Shown: piece by piece, positions 33,157 to 40,787 of the stretch
How the letters are laid out: each line of letters begins with the position of its first letter
Position numbering within the stretch: the stretch's first letter is position 1
Assembly: GCA_013821985.1 (NCBI GenBank)
Contig: PNJQ01000028.1
Coordinates: forward strand, 1 to 43,517
From: Opitutus sp.
Lineage (GTDB): Bacteria > Verrucomicrobiota > Verrucomicrobiia > Opitutales > Opitutaceae
DNA length: 43,517 bases
Direction: 5' to 3'
Position numbers and translations under genes: made by a program
The notes under the pieces: generated by a model
Seen by the model: the letters and a program-made list of their open reading frames with translations, nothing else
Databases searched by the model: none
What the model was told of the DNA's origin: nothing

Positions 33157-34818
33157 TCAGCCCAAGTTGCAGGCCGGACCCGTTAGGGTGAGGCTGGCGT
33201 AGGGCAGCTCCGCGACGAGGCGCCAGCTGTGGTCCGCGACGGCGCCGCATTGCATGGTGCCGCCGAGTTCGGCGACGCGCCGTTCGATGTTGCGCAGGCC
33301 GTCGCCGCTGCCGGTGCCGCTGCTCGATGGACTGACGCCATTATTGAGCCACTCGAGCTGGAGAAATCCCGGCGTGGCGGAGAACCGCAGACTCGCCACC
33401 GTCGGACGGGCGTGGCGGACCGCGTTGCTGGCGAGTTCGCGGCAGATGAAGTAGAGGTGCGTTTGCGCGTCGCGCGAGAGGCCGTCGAGCGCGCCGTCGG
33501 GAATCGCCAGTTCGAATTCGCAGCGCGCGAACTGTTCGAGGTGGCGCTCGATGCGCTCGAGCGCGGTCTCGAGGTCGCGTTCGCGCAGTTCCTCGGGCTC
33601 GAGTTCGAGGATCAGGTTGCGCAAGTCGGAGGAGGCCTGCTGAAGCATGCCGTTGATCGCGGAGATCTGCTCCGCGCGCGGGGCGAGGCCCTGTTCGGCG
33701 GCGGTTTGCACGGCGGCGAGCTGAAGCCCGGCGGCGTAGATGGATTGAATCGGACCATCGTGGATGTTGCTGGCGAGCCGGAGACGCAGCGTCTCGTTGG
33801 CCTCGGCATCGCGGCGCGCGAGGTCGGGGTTGGCGCGCTCGAGCTGGCGGCGCATTTCATCCTCGAGCATTCGGCCCCAGCGGAGCTGCCCGGCGATGAG
33901 GCGCGCAATCTCGCCGAATTCCGTGCGGGCGTTGAGCAATCCGGTGAGATGGGCGGGCACGCGGCTTTCGAGGCTGCGCGTGATCAGGCCGAGCGGTCGC
34001 AGCACGAGATACGCCACGACGGCGATGAGGAGCGCCACCGCCACGATCGCCCCGAGACTCACGTAGATGACGCGGCGAATGAACGCCTGGCGCGCCGCCT
34101 CGAGGAGATCAAAATTGAAGCGCACATCGAGCTGCACCAGCGGCGCGCCATCGGGGCCGTGGAGCACTCGGCGGAACTCGTGCAGCAGACCGGTGGCGGG
34201 CAACACGGCGTCGGCGGGATGGACGGAGATGCGCGCGCCGACGATCGTGTTGAGCTGGGCAATCCAGGCCTCGTCCCAGCGCCGGCCGAGCAGCAGGTAG
34301 CCGCGCACGGGCGTCTGGTGCCGCCAGAATTTCGCGTCCTGAATCGCGGCACCGAAGATCTCCCACAGCACGCCGTCGATCAGGGTGAAGTAGCGGAACG
34401 TGTAGCGGTCGTTCATCGCCCGCTGCAACGCGGCGGGGCTCGCGAACGGAACCGGCAGGCGGCGGTAGTCCTTGTCGATCGTGTGGACGAGTTGCAGCTG
34501 CGCATCGAGCACCCAGATCGCGTCGCCGCCGTTGGGAATGCCGACGATGTTATCGACGTTGTCGGCGGCCCACCGGGGATCGGGCTTGTCCATGAACTGC
34601 ACCATGTCGTCCCACCACGCGTAACTGGAAACGAGGGAATCGAGTCCGGCGCCGTGGAGATTTGTTGCCGTGTCGAAGCGCGCTGCGCGTTCGGCGGAGA
34701 GGTCGCGCAGCAGGCCGTTGATCTCGTCACGTCCGTCCTCGAGCACAGCCCAGTAGAGCGTCGCGAATCCGGCGCAGACCAGCAGGGTGACGAGGGCGAG
34801 TCGGCTGAGGAGATTCAT
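33157..34818 (-). CDS. Membrane sensor histidine kinase with CHASE4 domain (NarL-type kinase group)
   Basis: 553 residues. TM1 at about 4-24, a periplasmic CHASE4 domain (about 55-205; AWWDDMVQFMDKPDPRWAADN is the hallmark), TM2 at about 250-272, a HAMP-like linker, then a HisKA_3 helix with LASNIHDGPIQSIYAAGLQL, the phosphorylated H353. The ATPase has its N-box at ELASNAVRHA (N465) and a GDGLRNIERR box at about 505-514; the usual D-x-G-x-G stretch is replaced by LNNGV. Its partner response regulator is not in the window. It lies 135 bases before nrfH on the same strand, so a role in sensing nitrite, nitrate or redox state is an inference. The ATG at 34818 is preferred because TM1 begins there. 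Confidence 0.85.
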   Translation of the reverse strand: MNLLSRLALVTLLVCAGFATLYWAVLEDGRDEINGLLRDLSAERAARFDTATNLHGAGLDSLVSSYAWWDDMVQFMDKPDPRWAADNVDNIVGIPNGGDAIWVLDAQLQLVHTIDKDYRRLPVPFASPAALQRAMNDRYTFRYFTLIDGVLWEIFGAAIQDAKFWRHQTPVRGYLLLGRRWDEAWIAQLNTIVGARISVHPADAVLPATGLLHEFRRVLHGPDGAPLVQLDVRFNFDLLEAARQAFIRRVIYVSLGAIVAVALLIAVVAYLVLRPLGLITRSLESRVPAHLTGLLNARTEFGEIARLIAGQLRWGRMLEDEMRRQLERANPDLARRDAEANETLRLRLASNIHDGPIQSIYAAGLQLAAVQTAAEQGLAPRAEQISAINGMLQQASSDLRNLILELEPEELRERDLETALERIERHLEQFARCEFELAIPDGALDGLSRDAQTHLYFICRELASNAVRHARPTVASLRFSATPGFLQLEWLNNGVSPSSSGTGSGDGLRNIERRVAELGGTMQCGAVADHSWRLVAELPYASLTLTGPACNLG

Positions 34819-34936
34819 CCGGAGTGGGGCGGAAGCTACCGCGAGGTGCGGGAGGGTCAATCCGGCTTCCGCCCGCCGGCGCAGGCGCGGCCACAGGGCG
34901 CCTTCCGCGGGTGCGTGTTTCACCCGAAAATGCAAT

Positions 34937-34965
34937 CCGGGCGGCGGAGGTCCTCCGTCGCCCGG
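34937..34965 (-). terminator. Strong hairpin between hsp20 and the kinase gene
   Basis: Almost perfect 14-bp inverted repeat (CCGGGCGGCGGAGG against CCTCCGTCGCCCGG, one mismatch). On the minus strand it is followed by ATTGCATTTTC, which is a weak T-run, so it may end the hsp20 transcript before the kinase gene. Confidence 0.45.
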
Positions 34966-35045
34966 TGGTTACCAACGGCGTCCTTGCCACGAGCGCGCGC
35001 CGCGGACGCGATGACCAAGGGGGCGCGCGTGAACTGCCGGAGTCG

Positions 35046-35510
35046 TCAGTTGATTTTCACCTCCACGACTTTGGCGCGCGCCTTCTCGTTCTTTGGGAGG
35101 CGCAGCAGCAGCACGCCTTCCTTGAACTCGGCCGCGATCTTCGTCGCATCGGCATTTTCCGGCAGAGTGAAGCTGCGGAGGAACCGGCCATGCTCCCGCT
35201 CGATGCGGTGATACTTGCGGTTTTTCTCCTCCTTCTCCGTCTTGCGCTCGCCCGTGATGGTGAGAACACCGTCCTCGAACGTGACGTGCACGTCCTCCTT
35301 CTTCATCTCGGGCAGGTCCGTCTTGATGAGGAATTCCTTTTCATCCTCGGTGATATCCACCGCGGGAATCCAATCCGACGCGGAGAGTTTCTCCTCGCGA
35401 TTCGGATCGATGATCCGGAGTGGGTCCGGCGCGAACAGAGCCGCCATGCGATTCTGCATGTCCTCCATTTCGCGGAATGGGTTCCAGCGAACGATCGGCG
35501 CGGGTTTCAT
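35046..35510 (-). CDS. Hsp20/alpha-crystallin small heat-shock protein
   Basis: 154 residues, one alpha-crystallin domain (about 50-140): VDITEDEKEFLIKTDLPEMKKEDVHVTFEDGVLTITGER, then RSFTLPENADATKIAAEFKEGVLLLRLPK, followed by the short tail. The N-terminal arm MKPAPIVRWNPFREMEDMQNRM is typical of bacterial Hsp20. These are ATP-independent holdases that bind unfolding proteins. The ATG at 35510 is chosen by the strong Shine-Dalgarno AGGAGG ending 6 bases upstream, even though the frame is open 11 codons earlier. A 7-bp hairpin (35535-35552) lies in the leader. Confidence 0.92.
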   Translation of the reverse strand: MKPAPIVRWNPFREMEDMQNRMAALFAPDPLRIIDPNREEKLSASDWIPAVDITEDEKEFLIKTDLPEMKKEDVHVTFEDGVLTITGERKTEKEEKNRKYHRIEREHGRFLRSFTLPENADATKIAAEFKEGVLLLRLPKNEKARAKVVEVKIN

Positions 35511-35534
35511 GGGCAACCTCCTGGGTTTATTCAA

Positions 35535-35552
35535 GGCAGCCACGCGGCTGCC
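35535..35552 (-). promoter_or_regulatory. Hairpin in the leader of the hsp20 gene
   Basis: GGCAGCC pairs with GGCTGCC over a 4-base loop, about 25-42 bases before the ATG. It does not include the Shine-Dalgarno, so it is not a simple ROSE or fourU RNA thermometer; it could be an mRNA stability element. No sigma-32-type CTTGAA/CCCCAT pair at the right spacing was found. Confidence 0.35.
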
Positions 35553-35730
35553 GCGCTATTGTCGCACTAACCGCGGCGCGGCGCTGCGCGTCTTTTGGCC
35601 GGCGGCGGAGCGAGTTTGTAACCAAGAAATGCGCGGGCCTCGGGGTGTAAGCGCCGAACCGCTGCTTTGGTTCGGACGGCCCGCCGGCCAGCGACGCGCC
35701 CGTCAGGGACCCAGCGGATGTCGCGGGCAG

Positions 35731-35760
35731 TAAAAAAGCGGAGCCGTTTGGGCTCCGCTT
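35731..35760 (-). terminator. Intrinsic terminator of the triple-repeat protein gene
   Basis: A 10-bp perfect stem (AAGCGGAGCC at 35736-35745 with GGCTCCGCTT at 35751-35760, 5-base loop) which on the minus strand is followed by a run of T (35732-35737). It comes about 43 bases after the stop codon of the 574-residue protein (minus), so it should end that transcript. Confidence 0.85.
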
Positions 35761-35802
35761 CGTTGAAAGGAAGGACGCGGCGGCGCGTTGCCTCTTCCGG
35801 CG

Positions 35803-37527
35803 TTATTCTTCGCCGCCGTCTTCTTCCCCGGCGTCGGAACCGTCGTCAGATTTCTTGCGGCTGCGCGCGCGCTTGGCCTTCGAGTCCTTGGCGTTGAGCC
35901 AGAGCTCGCCCTTGGCGTTGCGGTTCAGCCAGAAAATCTCGCCGTTGTGTTCGCCAAAGGTCGGCTTCGTCTTGGTGTCGTCCGGGATGTTGAGGCCGGC
36001 CGCGACGAGCGCTTCGAGAATCTCGATCGCGGGGCGGTCAAGTTGCTGTGCGAGGTCGTCGATTTTCGCCGCGAAACCGTCACCGCGTTTCTTCGGCTGC
36101 AGGAGCAGGCGGACGGCTTCGAGCGCGCCGGCGGGCACGCGTGCGGCCGCCGCGGCGCCGCTGTTGATGATCGGCGGCAGATCGCCCGGCTGAGCCAGAG
36201 CGGGGGCCGCGATTGCCTCGGATTGTCCGGCCGCCTCGCGCGGGGCTCCGGCGTTCGATTCGCTCTCCCCGCCTTCGTCGCCCTGCTCACCGGTGCCGGT
36301 GTCGCCTTGGCCGCGGCTCTTGCGGGTGTTGATCCAAATCTCCCCGCGGTGATTCTTGTCCATCCAGTAGAGGAAGCCGTTCTCCTCATGGAAGAGCGGC
36401 TTTTCCGCGCCGTCTTCCTTCAGTTTGAGGCCGACTTCGGCGAGCTGCGCGAGCAGGCCGGCGTCGTCGGTCTTCAACGCCTTGGTCAGATAACCGAAGC
36501 TGCCCGACCAACCATGGCCGCGCCGGTTGCGACGCATCATGCCGCGGACCTTGTCGAGGAAAGTTCTCGGCGCGGACGACGATGGCGCCTGCGCTTGGGG
36601 CGTTGGGGCGGAGCCGCCCTCCCCGGGTGCGCCGGCGTCGCCGCCGGGCGTTTTCGCATCGCGCGAACGTTCTTCGCGACGCTCGCGGCGTTCGTCCCGT
36701 CGCTCGTCGCGCCGCGGTTCACGCTGCTCCGCGTGGGAGCCGCCGCCGCTGCTCGGCATTTCTTGCGGCGCTTCCTCATCGGTCAGGCGCTTGCCTTGGG
36801 CGATGCGGAAAACAGGTTCGGGTTTCTCGCGCGTGTTGATCCAGATTTCGCCGCGCCGATTGATGTTCACCCAATAAAGGTCGCCCTCGAATTCGACATA
36901 GACGGGCTTGGCGTTTTCGTCGGCCGGGATTTGCAGGCCGCACTCGACCAGCGCGCCCTTGATGTCGGCTTCCTCCATCTTCCATTTCTTCGCGAGATAA
37001 TCGGTGCCTACGCTCATGCCCGGACCGCGCTGATTGCGGCGCATGTGCGGACGGAGCGCGTCAAAGAAAGTCGGCAGCTCGTCTTCGGCCGCGAGCTTCT
37101 CCCAATCGTCCTTCTCGCCGTTCTCGTCTTCCGGCGCGTCGGGGTCCTGATCGCGCGATGTATCGACCGGCCGGCGGAAACCGTCGTCCGCGCCGGGCTT
37201 TTCCTCGGCAAGGAAAACATCGGCGGCGTCCTCGGCGGCCTGCGCTGCGCTCTGGCTGCTGCCGGCCTTGAACTTGGCTTCGAACTCGGCGCGCAGCTTG
37301 TCGGCTTCCGCGCGGGCGGCGGCGGCGGCGGCATCCTCGAGCGTCCAGTCGCGTTGCGTCGTGCGACGCACGAGGCCGGTGAACGCGAGCAGGTTGTCGG
37401 GTTGCGTGTGAAAATTGATGATCTCCCAACCTTCCTGACCGAGGTCGTTGAGAAATTTTTCCAGCAGAGCCGGCGACGCGAAGCCGCCCTTGCCGCTGGT
37501 GATGACTTTGTATTCCCAGTTGGACAT
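35803..37527 (-). CDS. DUF4177-like protein with three 80-residue repeats (unknown function)
   Basis: 574 residues from the ATG at 37527. Residues 1-56 are a DUF4177-like head (SNWEYKVITSGKGGF, EGWEIINFHTQPDNLL). An acidic/Ala stretch (60-150) leads into three repeats, at 154-233, 323-402 and 468-547, that align end to end with no gap. Fixed positions in the repeat are R6, RG14-15, G17, L25, L40, GL44-45, KP54-55, G62, W66, N70, GE73-74, W76 and N78. The first half of each looks like a helix-turn-helix (AKKWKMEEADIKGALVECGL; QQLDRPAIEILEALVAAGL) and the second half a two-stranded wing. The first two are joined by an Arg/Glu-rich linker (RREPRRDERRDER-type, 265-290). I do not recognise the repeat. 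Nucleic acid binding is an inference. Ends with an acidic tail. Confidence 0.8.
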   Translation of the reverse strand: MSNWEYKVITSGKGGFASPALLEKFLNDLGQEGWEIINFHTQPDNLLAFTGLVRRTTQRDWTLEDAAAAAARAEADKLRAEFEAKFKAGSSQSAAQAAEDAADVFLAEEKPGADDGFRRPVDTSRDQDPDAPEDENGEKDDWEKLAAEDELPTFFDALRPHMRRNQRGPGMSVGTDYLAKKWKMEEADIKGALVECGLQIPADENAKPVYVEFEGDLYWVNINRRGEIWINTREKPEPVFRIAQGKRLTDEEAPQEMPSSGGGSHAEQREPRRDERRDERRERREERSRDAKTPGGDAGAPGEGGSAPTPQAQAPSSSAPRTFLDKVRGMMRRNRRGHGWSGSFGYLTKALKTDDAGLLAQLAEVGLKLKEDGAEKPLFHEENGFLYWMDKNHRGEIWINTRKSRGQGDTGTGEQGDEGGESESNAGAPREAAGQSEAIAAPALAQPGDLPPIINSGAAAAARVPAGALEAVRLLLQPKKRGDGFAAKIDDLAQQLDRPAIEILEALVAAGLNIPDDTKTKPTFGEHNGEIFWLNRNAKGELWLNAKDSKAKRARSRKKSDDGSDAGEEDGGEE

Positions 37528-37617
37528 GAGGCGCCATGCAACCCGCAACCCGACCCCTGACGCGAGACTAAACTCCGCTCGCGCAGGAGCGGGGAAGGGT
37601 GCGGTCAGAAGCGGAAT

Positions 37618-37707
37618 CTGTAGGAGCCTGCTTGCAGGCGATAAGGAACGTTCGCACCGCATTCCGCTTCGAGATCTTTTTTATCGCCTGCCAGCAGGCT
37701 CCTACAG
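37618..37707. repeat. REP-like GTAG hairpin pair (26/27 identical arms)
   Basis: Arms at 37618-37644 (plus) and 37681-37707 (minus) are 27 bases each with one mismatch, 36 bases apart. Each reads CTGTAGGAGCCTGC-tt-GCAGGCGATAA, that is GTAG followed by a 6-bp hairpin. Within the pair a second inverted match, GAAGCGGAAT / ATTCCGCTTC, joins 37608-37617 to 37661-37670. It lies between the esterase stop (minus) and the start of the repeat-protein gene (minus). Confidence 0.85.
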
Positions 37708-37725
37708 CGACCAAAGGCGCTCGTT

Positions 37726-38886
37726 CTACCGCACGCGCGTCGTCGCGCGCAGAAAAGTCTCGACGGCGAAGTCGGCCAGTTGTCCGCCCGGGCCGTCGAG
37801 ATGGTAGTCGAAGCCGTGCGTCGCCCACGGCAGCGAGAGAAAATAATGTCGCACGCCGGCCTCGGCGAGGCGCGCCGTGAGCCGTTGGCTGTGCCGATGC
37901 CAGACGAGCGCGTCGGGCACGCCGTGGATGAGCAGCGTCGGCGGCGTGCGAGCGTCGATCATCAATTGCGCGCTGGCGGAATCGTAGAGCGCGCGGCGCT
38001 CGGGCGTGTCCGGCGGACCGCCGAGGTATTGGCGCATGAGGTTGACGGAGTTCAGCGCGTCGTCCTCGCGCGACACGCCCCACGCGAACTGCATGTCCTG
38101 CGGCGCGTAGAACGACACCACGCCGACGACCGCCGGATCGCGTGCGCCGTAGGCGACCGCCGTGGCGATTTGTCCGCCCGCCGAGCGGCCGACCAGCACG
38201 AGGCGCGACGCATCGAGGCCAAGGCGCAGCGCGTTTTCCTTCAACCACGCGATCGCCGCCAACACGTCATCGCGCTGCGCCGGCCAGCGATGGCGGGGCG
38301 CCAAGCGATACGAAACCGCCGCCACCGCGTAGCCGCGCGCCGCCCAGCGGTGATGCCACTCGGCGAGCTGCGAGCGGTCGCCGCCATCCCAGCCGCCGCC
38401 ATGCACGACGACGAGGCAAGGCGTGAGTTCCTCGCGCGGCGCCGCAGCGCGATAGAAATCCAGTTTCATTTCATCTCCATCGCGGCGCGCGAAAATCTCA
38501 GTCGTCACTGGCGCGCGCGGTGGTGACGGGTGCCAGTAAAGGCGCGTCAGCGCGAAAGCCGGGGCACTGAGGCTTCGTGTGGGTCCGAACGCCGCCTGCA
38601 TTTCGCCCGGCAAGCGCTGTGCGAGGCGGAGCGCCTGCTGGACCGGGAGCGCGAGAAACACCATCGCGACGACACACCCCGCCAGACCGAGTCCGCGCAG
38701 CGGGCCGTCGAGGTTGATCCAACACAACACCGCGAGCCCGAGCGGCAGGAACACGAGCACATGACCGAACTCGCCCACTGCGATCGCGACTTTCCACAAG
38801 CTGACCCACGGCGGCGCGGGCCGCCACGTGAGCAACGACGCGAGTGCGACCAGAATCGACAAGGCGGGAAGCAACACGCGCAGCAT
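37726..38886 (-). CDS. Membrane-anchored alpha/beta hydrolase (BD-FAE/esterase-lipase type)
   Basis: 386 residues. Residues 1-~95 hold three hydrophobic segments (about 3-20, 33-58, 66-88); the rest is an alpha/beta hydrolase of the HSL/BD-FAE group. The oxyanion motif is HGGGW at 162-166, the nucleophile S235 is in GRSAGGQ, and D325 (HGVPDALV) and H357 (ATHGFDYH) complete the triad. Enzymes of this group hydrolyse short acyl esters, including feruloyl or acetyl groups on polysaccharide. The membrane part would keep the catalytic domain on the periplasmic side if the third segment exits there. The ATG at 38886 is the earliest and gives the hydrophobic start. Substrate unknown. Confidence 0.83.
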   Translation of the reverse strand: MLRVLLPALSILVALASLLTWRPAPPWVSLWKVAIAVGEFGHVLVFLPLGLAVLCWINLDGPLRGLGLAGCVVAMVFLALPVQQALRLAQRLPGEMQAAFGPTRSLSAPAFALTRLYWHPSPPRAPVTTEIFARRDGDEMKLDFYRAAAPREELTPCLVVVHGGGWDGGDRSQLAEWHHRWAARGYAVAAVSYRLAPRHRWPAQRDDVLAAIAWLKENALRLGLDASRLVLVGRSAGGQIATAVAYGARDPAVVGVVSFYAPQDMQFAWGVSREDDALNSVNLMRQYLGGPPDTPERRALYDSASAQLMIDARTPPTLLIHGVPDALVWHRHSQRLTARLAEAGVRHYFLSLPWATHGFDYHLDGPGGQLADFAVETFLRATTRVR

Positions 38887-38950
38887 GACAGGTTCTACGC
38901 GCGGACGCGCCCGACGGACGACTCAATTTCGACGCGGTGCCGCGGTGTGG

Positions 38951-39026
38951 TGTGGGAGCCTGCTCGCAGGCGATTCGACGCACGCCGACCACGGGCGTCT
39001 CGCATCGTTGGGAAGCAAGCTCCTAC
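38951..39026. repeat. REP-like hairpin pair before the RsuA-type gene
   Basis: Arm 38951-38976 (plus, GTGG head, GCCTGC-tc-GCAGGC stem) and arm 39008-39026 (minus, GTAG head, GGAGC/GCTTCC-type stem), 31 bases apart, heads outward. The first arm matches the 37618 element closely, so they belong to the same family. It lies in the gap between the divergently read esterase and pseudouridine synthase genes. Confidence 0.75.
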
Positions 39027-39158
39027 AAGGAGCGCGACTGGCGCCTGCTGTGGGCGCGTTTTCACCGCGGATGGCACGGCACGGGCGTCCGCCTTGCGAG
39101 CGCTTTGGGTCGGGCTTGCGATGGCTGCGTTCCGGGCTCTGTCTTTGTTTCAACGATC

Positions 39159-39854
39159 ATGTCCCGCCGTCTCGATCAACTTCTCGCCAATCTCGGTTAC
39201 TGCTCGCGTCGCGAGGCGCGCGACTGGATCGATGCCGGGCGCATCGAAGTTGGCGGACAGATCGCCGACGATCCCGGCCAGAAATCACATCCGGCGGCCG
39301 TGCGCGTCGATGGCGAGCCACTCGACCATCCCGAGGGCCTGTTGCTCATGATGAACAAGCCGCTTGGCCGCGTCTGCTCGCACGATGCCGGCGAAGGTCC
39401 GAGTGTCTATGAGTTGTTGCCGGAGCGCTGGCGCCGCCGCAACCCGGTCGTCACGACAATTGGCCGGCTCGACAAGGAAACGAGCGGGCTGCTCCTGCTC
39501 ACCGATCAAAGCGCGCTCGTGCACCGGCTCACGTCGCCGAAGCACAAGGTCCCAAAGATTTATCGCGCTACGCTCGACGCCGACATCCCAACCGATGCGA
39601 AAGAAATCTTCGCGCGCGGCACGTTGATGCTGAAGGGCGAAACCGAACCGTGCGCTCCGGCGGAGTTGCAAGGGCTCGGTCTGCGCGAGGCGGAGCTGAC
39701 ACTCACCGAGGGACGCTATCACCAGGTGCGACGAATGTTCAGCGCGCTCGGCTGCGAGGTGGTGACGCTGCACCGCGTGCGTTTCGGCCACCTCGAACTC
39801 GGCGAGCTCGCGCCGGGCAAGTGGCGCGAGTTGCCGTTAAACGAGTTCGGCTGA
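39159..39854 (+). CDS. RsuA-family 16S rRNA pseudouridine synthase
   Basis: 231 residues. An N-terminal S4 RNA-binding domain (about 1-50; RRLDQLLANLGYCSRREARDWIDAGRIEVGG) precedes the pseudouridine synthase domain, in which GRLDKETSGLLLLT contains the catalytic D105. KVPKIYRA and GRYHQVRRMFSALGCEVVTLHR are further family marks. The size and the short S4-PUS layout fit RsuA, which modifies U516 of 16S rRNA, rather than RluB/E/F, although the distinction is not proven. The start ATG at 39159 follows the usual MSRRLDQLL opening. The gene's 3' end faces the FAH-family gene. Confidence 0.92.
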   Translation: MSRRLDQLLANLGYCSRREARDWIDAGRIEVGGQIADDPGQKSHPAAVRVDGEPLDHPEGLLLMMNKPLGRVCSHDAGEGPSVYELLPERWRRRNPVVTTIGRLDKETSGLLLLTDQSALVHRLTSPKHKVPKIYRATLDADIPTDAKEIFARGTLMLKGETEPCAPAELQGLGLREAELTLTEGRYHQVRRMFSALGCEVVTLHRVRFGHLELGELAPGKWRELPLNEFG

Positions 39855-39896
39855 CGCGGCGGACCGTGTGGGGCGCCGCCGTCCCTCCCGGCGACG

Positions 39897-39973
39897 GTAG
39901 GGGCCGTTGCCCTCAGCGGCCCTTCGGTATGGCGCTCATGCGGGGAAGGACGGTTGGGGCAACCGCCCCCACC
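39897..39973. repeat. REP-like hairpin pair between two convergent genes
   Basis: Arm 39897-39922 (plus, GTAG head, GGGCCG/CGGCCC stem) and arm 39948-39973 (minus, GTGG head, CGGTTG-ggg-CAACCG stem), 25 bases apart and heads outward. It sits between the stops of the pseudouridine synthase and FAH-family genes and could fold in either transcript as a bidirectional end signal. Confidence 0.75.
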
Positions 39974-39995
39974 GAACGGCAGGCCAGAAGCGTTC

Positions 39996-40787
39996 TCACT
40001 CGACCGGATTGCTCAACTTGCCGATGCCTTCGATCTCCACCTCGATCGTGTCGCCGGGTTGCAGCCACACCGGCGGCTTGCGCGCAAAGCCCACGCCCTC
40101 GGGCGTGCCGGTGAGGATGAGCGTGCCGGCGGGGAGCGTCTTATCCGCGCTGAGAAACTCGATGATGGCCGGCACGTCGAAGATCATGTCGGCGGTGGAC
40201 GAGTCCTGCATGACGCTGCCGTTCAAAATGGAGCGGATGCGCAATGCGTTCGGATTTTTCAACTCGTCGGGCGTCACGAGCACGGGGCCGAGCGGGCAAA
40301 ACGTATCGAAGCTCTTTGCGTGGTTCCACTGGCCGCCGCCGAAGTCGCGCTGCCAGTCGCGCGCGCTCACGTCGTTGGCGCAGGTGTAGCCGAGGATGTA
40401 GTCGAACGCGTCGGCGCGCGCGACGTTGTGCGCGTCTTTCTTCAACACGATCGCGAGCTCCGCCTCGTAATCGACCTTCGTGCTCGCCTGCCGGCGTGGG
40501 ATGCGAATCGGCTCGTCGGGGTTTTGCACGGCGCCCGGCAGCTTCATGAACCAGATCGGGCGCTCCGGCGGCGGTTTGCCGCCCTCGGCGGCGTGCTTCG
40601 CGTAATTGAGCCCGATGCAGACGATCGTTGTCGGAGCAATCGGCGCGAGACGTCGGCCGAGCGGCACGCTGCGCTCAGTCGGACGCGAGTAGCCGAACAC
40701 ATCGCCCTCGATCAGTCGCGCGGTGCCGTCGGGTTGCAACGCAGCGTAAGCCGGGCCTTGGGGCGAGAGATGTCGGATGATTTTCAT
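39996..40787 (-). CDS. Fumarylacetoacetate hydrolase family protein
   Basis: 263 residues, the normal length for bacterial FAH-fold enzymes. The metal ligands are E108 and E110 in DYEAELAIVL and D139 in NDVSARDWQ; KLPGAVQNPDEPIRIPRRQ, GGGQWNHAKSFDTFCPLGP and LLTGTPEGVGFARKPP are the usual surrounding motifs. Members include fumarylpyruvate hydrolase, acylpyruvases, 2-hydroxyhepta-2,4-diene isomerases and oxaloacetate decarboxylases, so the substrate is open. The ATG at 40787 (MKIIRHLSP) gives the family start. It is transcribed convergently with the RsuA-type gene. Confidence 0.9.
   Translation of the reverse strand: MKIIRHLSPQGPAYAALQPDGTARLIEGDVFGYSRPTERSVPLGRRLAPIAPTTIVCIGLNYAKHAAEGGKPPPERPIWFMKLPGAVQNPDEPIRIPRRQASTKVDYEAELAIVLKKDAHNVARADAFDYILGYTCANDVSARDWQRDFGGGQWNHAKSFDTFCPLGPVLVTPDELKNPNALRIRSILNGSVMQDSSTADMIFDVPAIIEFLSADKTLPAGTLILTGTPEGVGFARKPPVWLQPGDTIEVEIEGIGKLSNPVE

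Noticed and set aside
34937-34965. REP element between hsp20 and the kinase gene
   Set aside because: The palindrome lacks the GTAG-type head and a partner arm; it is better called a terminator-like hairpin.
35511-35570. A sigma-32 promoter for hsp20
   Set aside because: CTTGAA occurs, but the -10-like CCCAT would overlap the start codon at the wrong distance.
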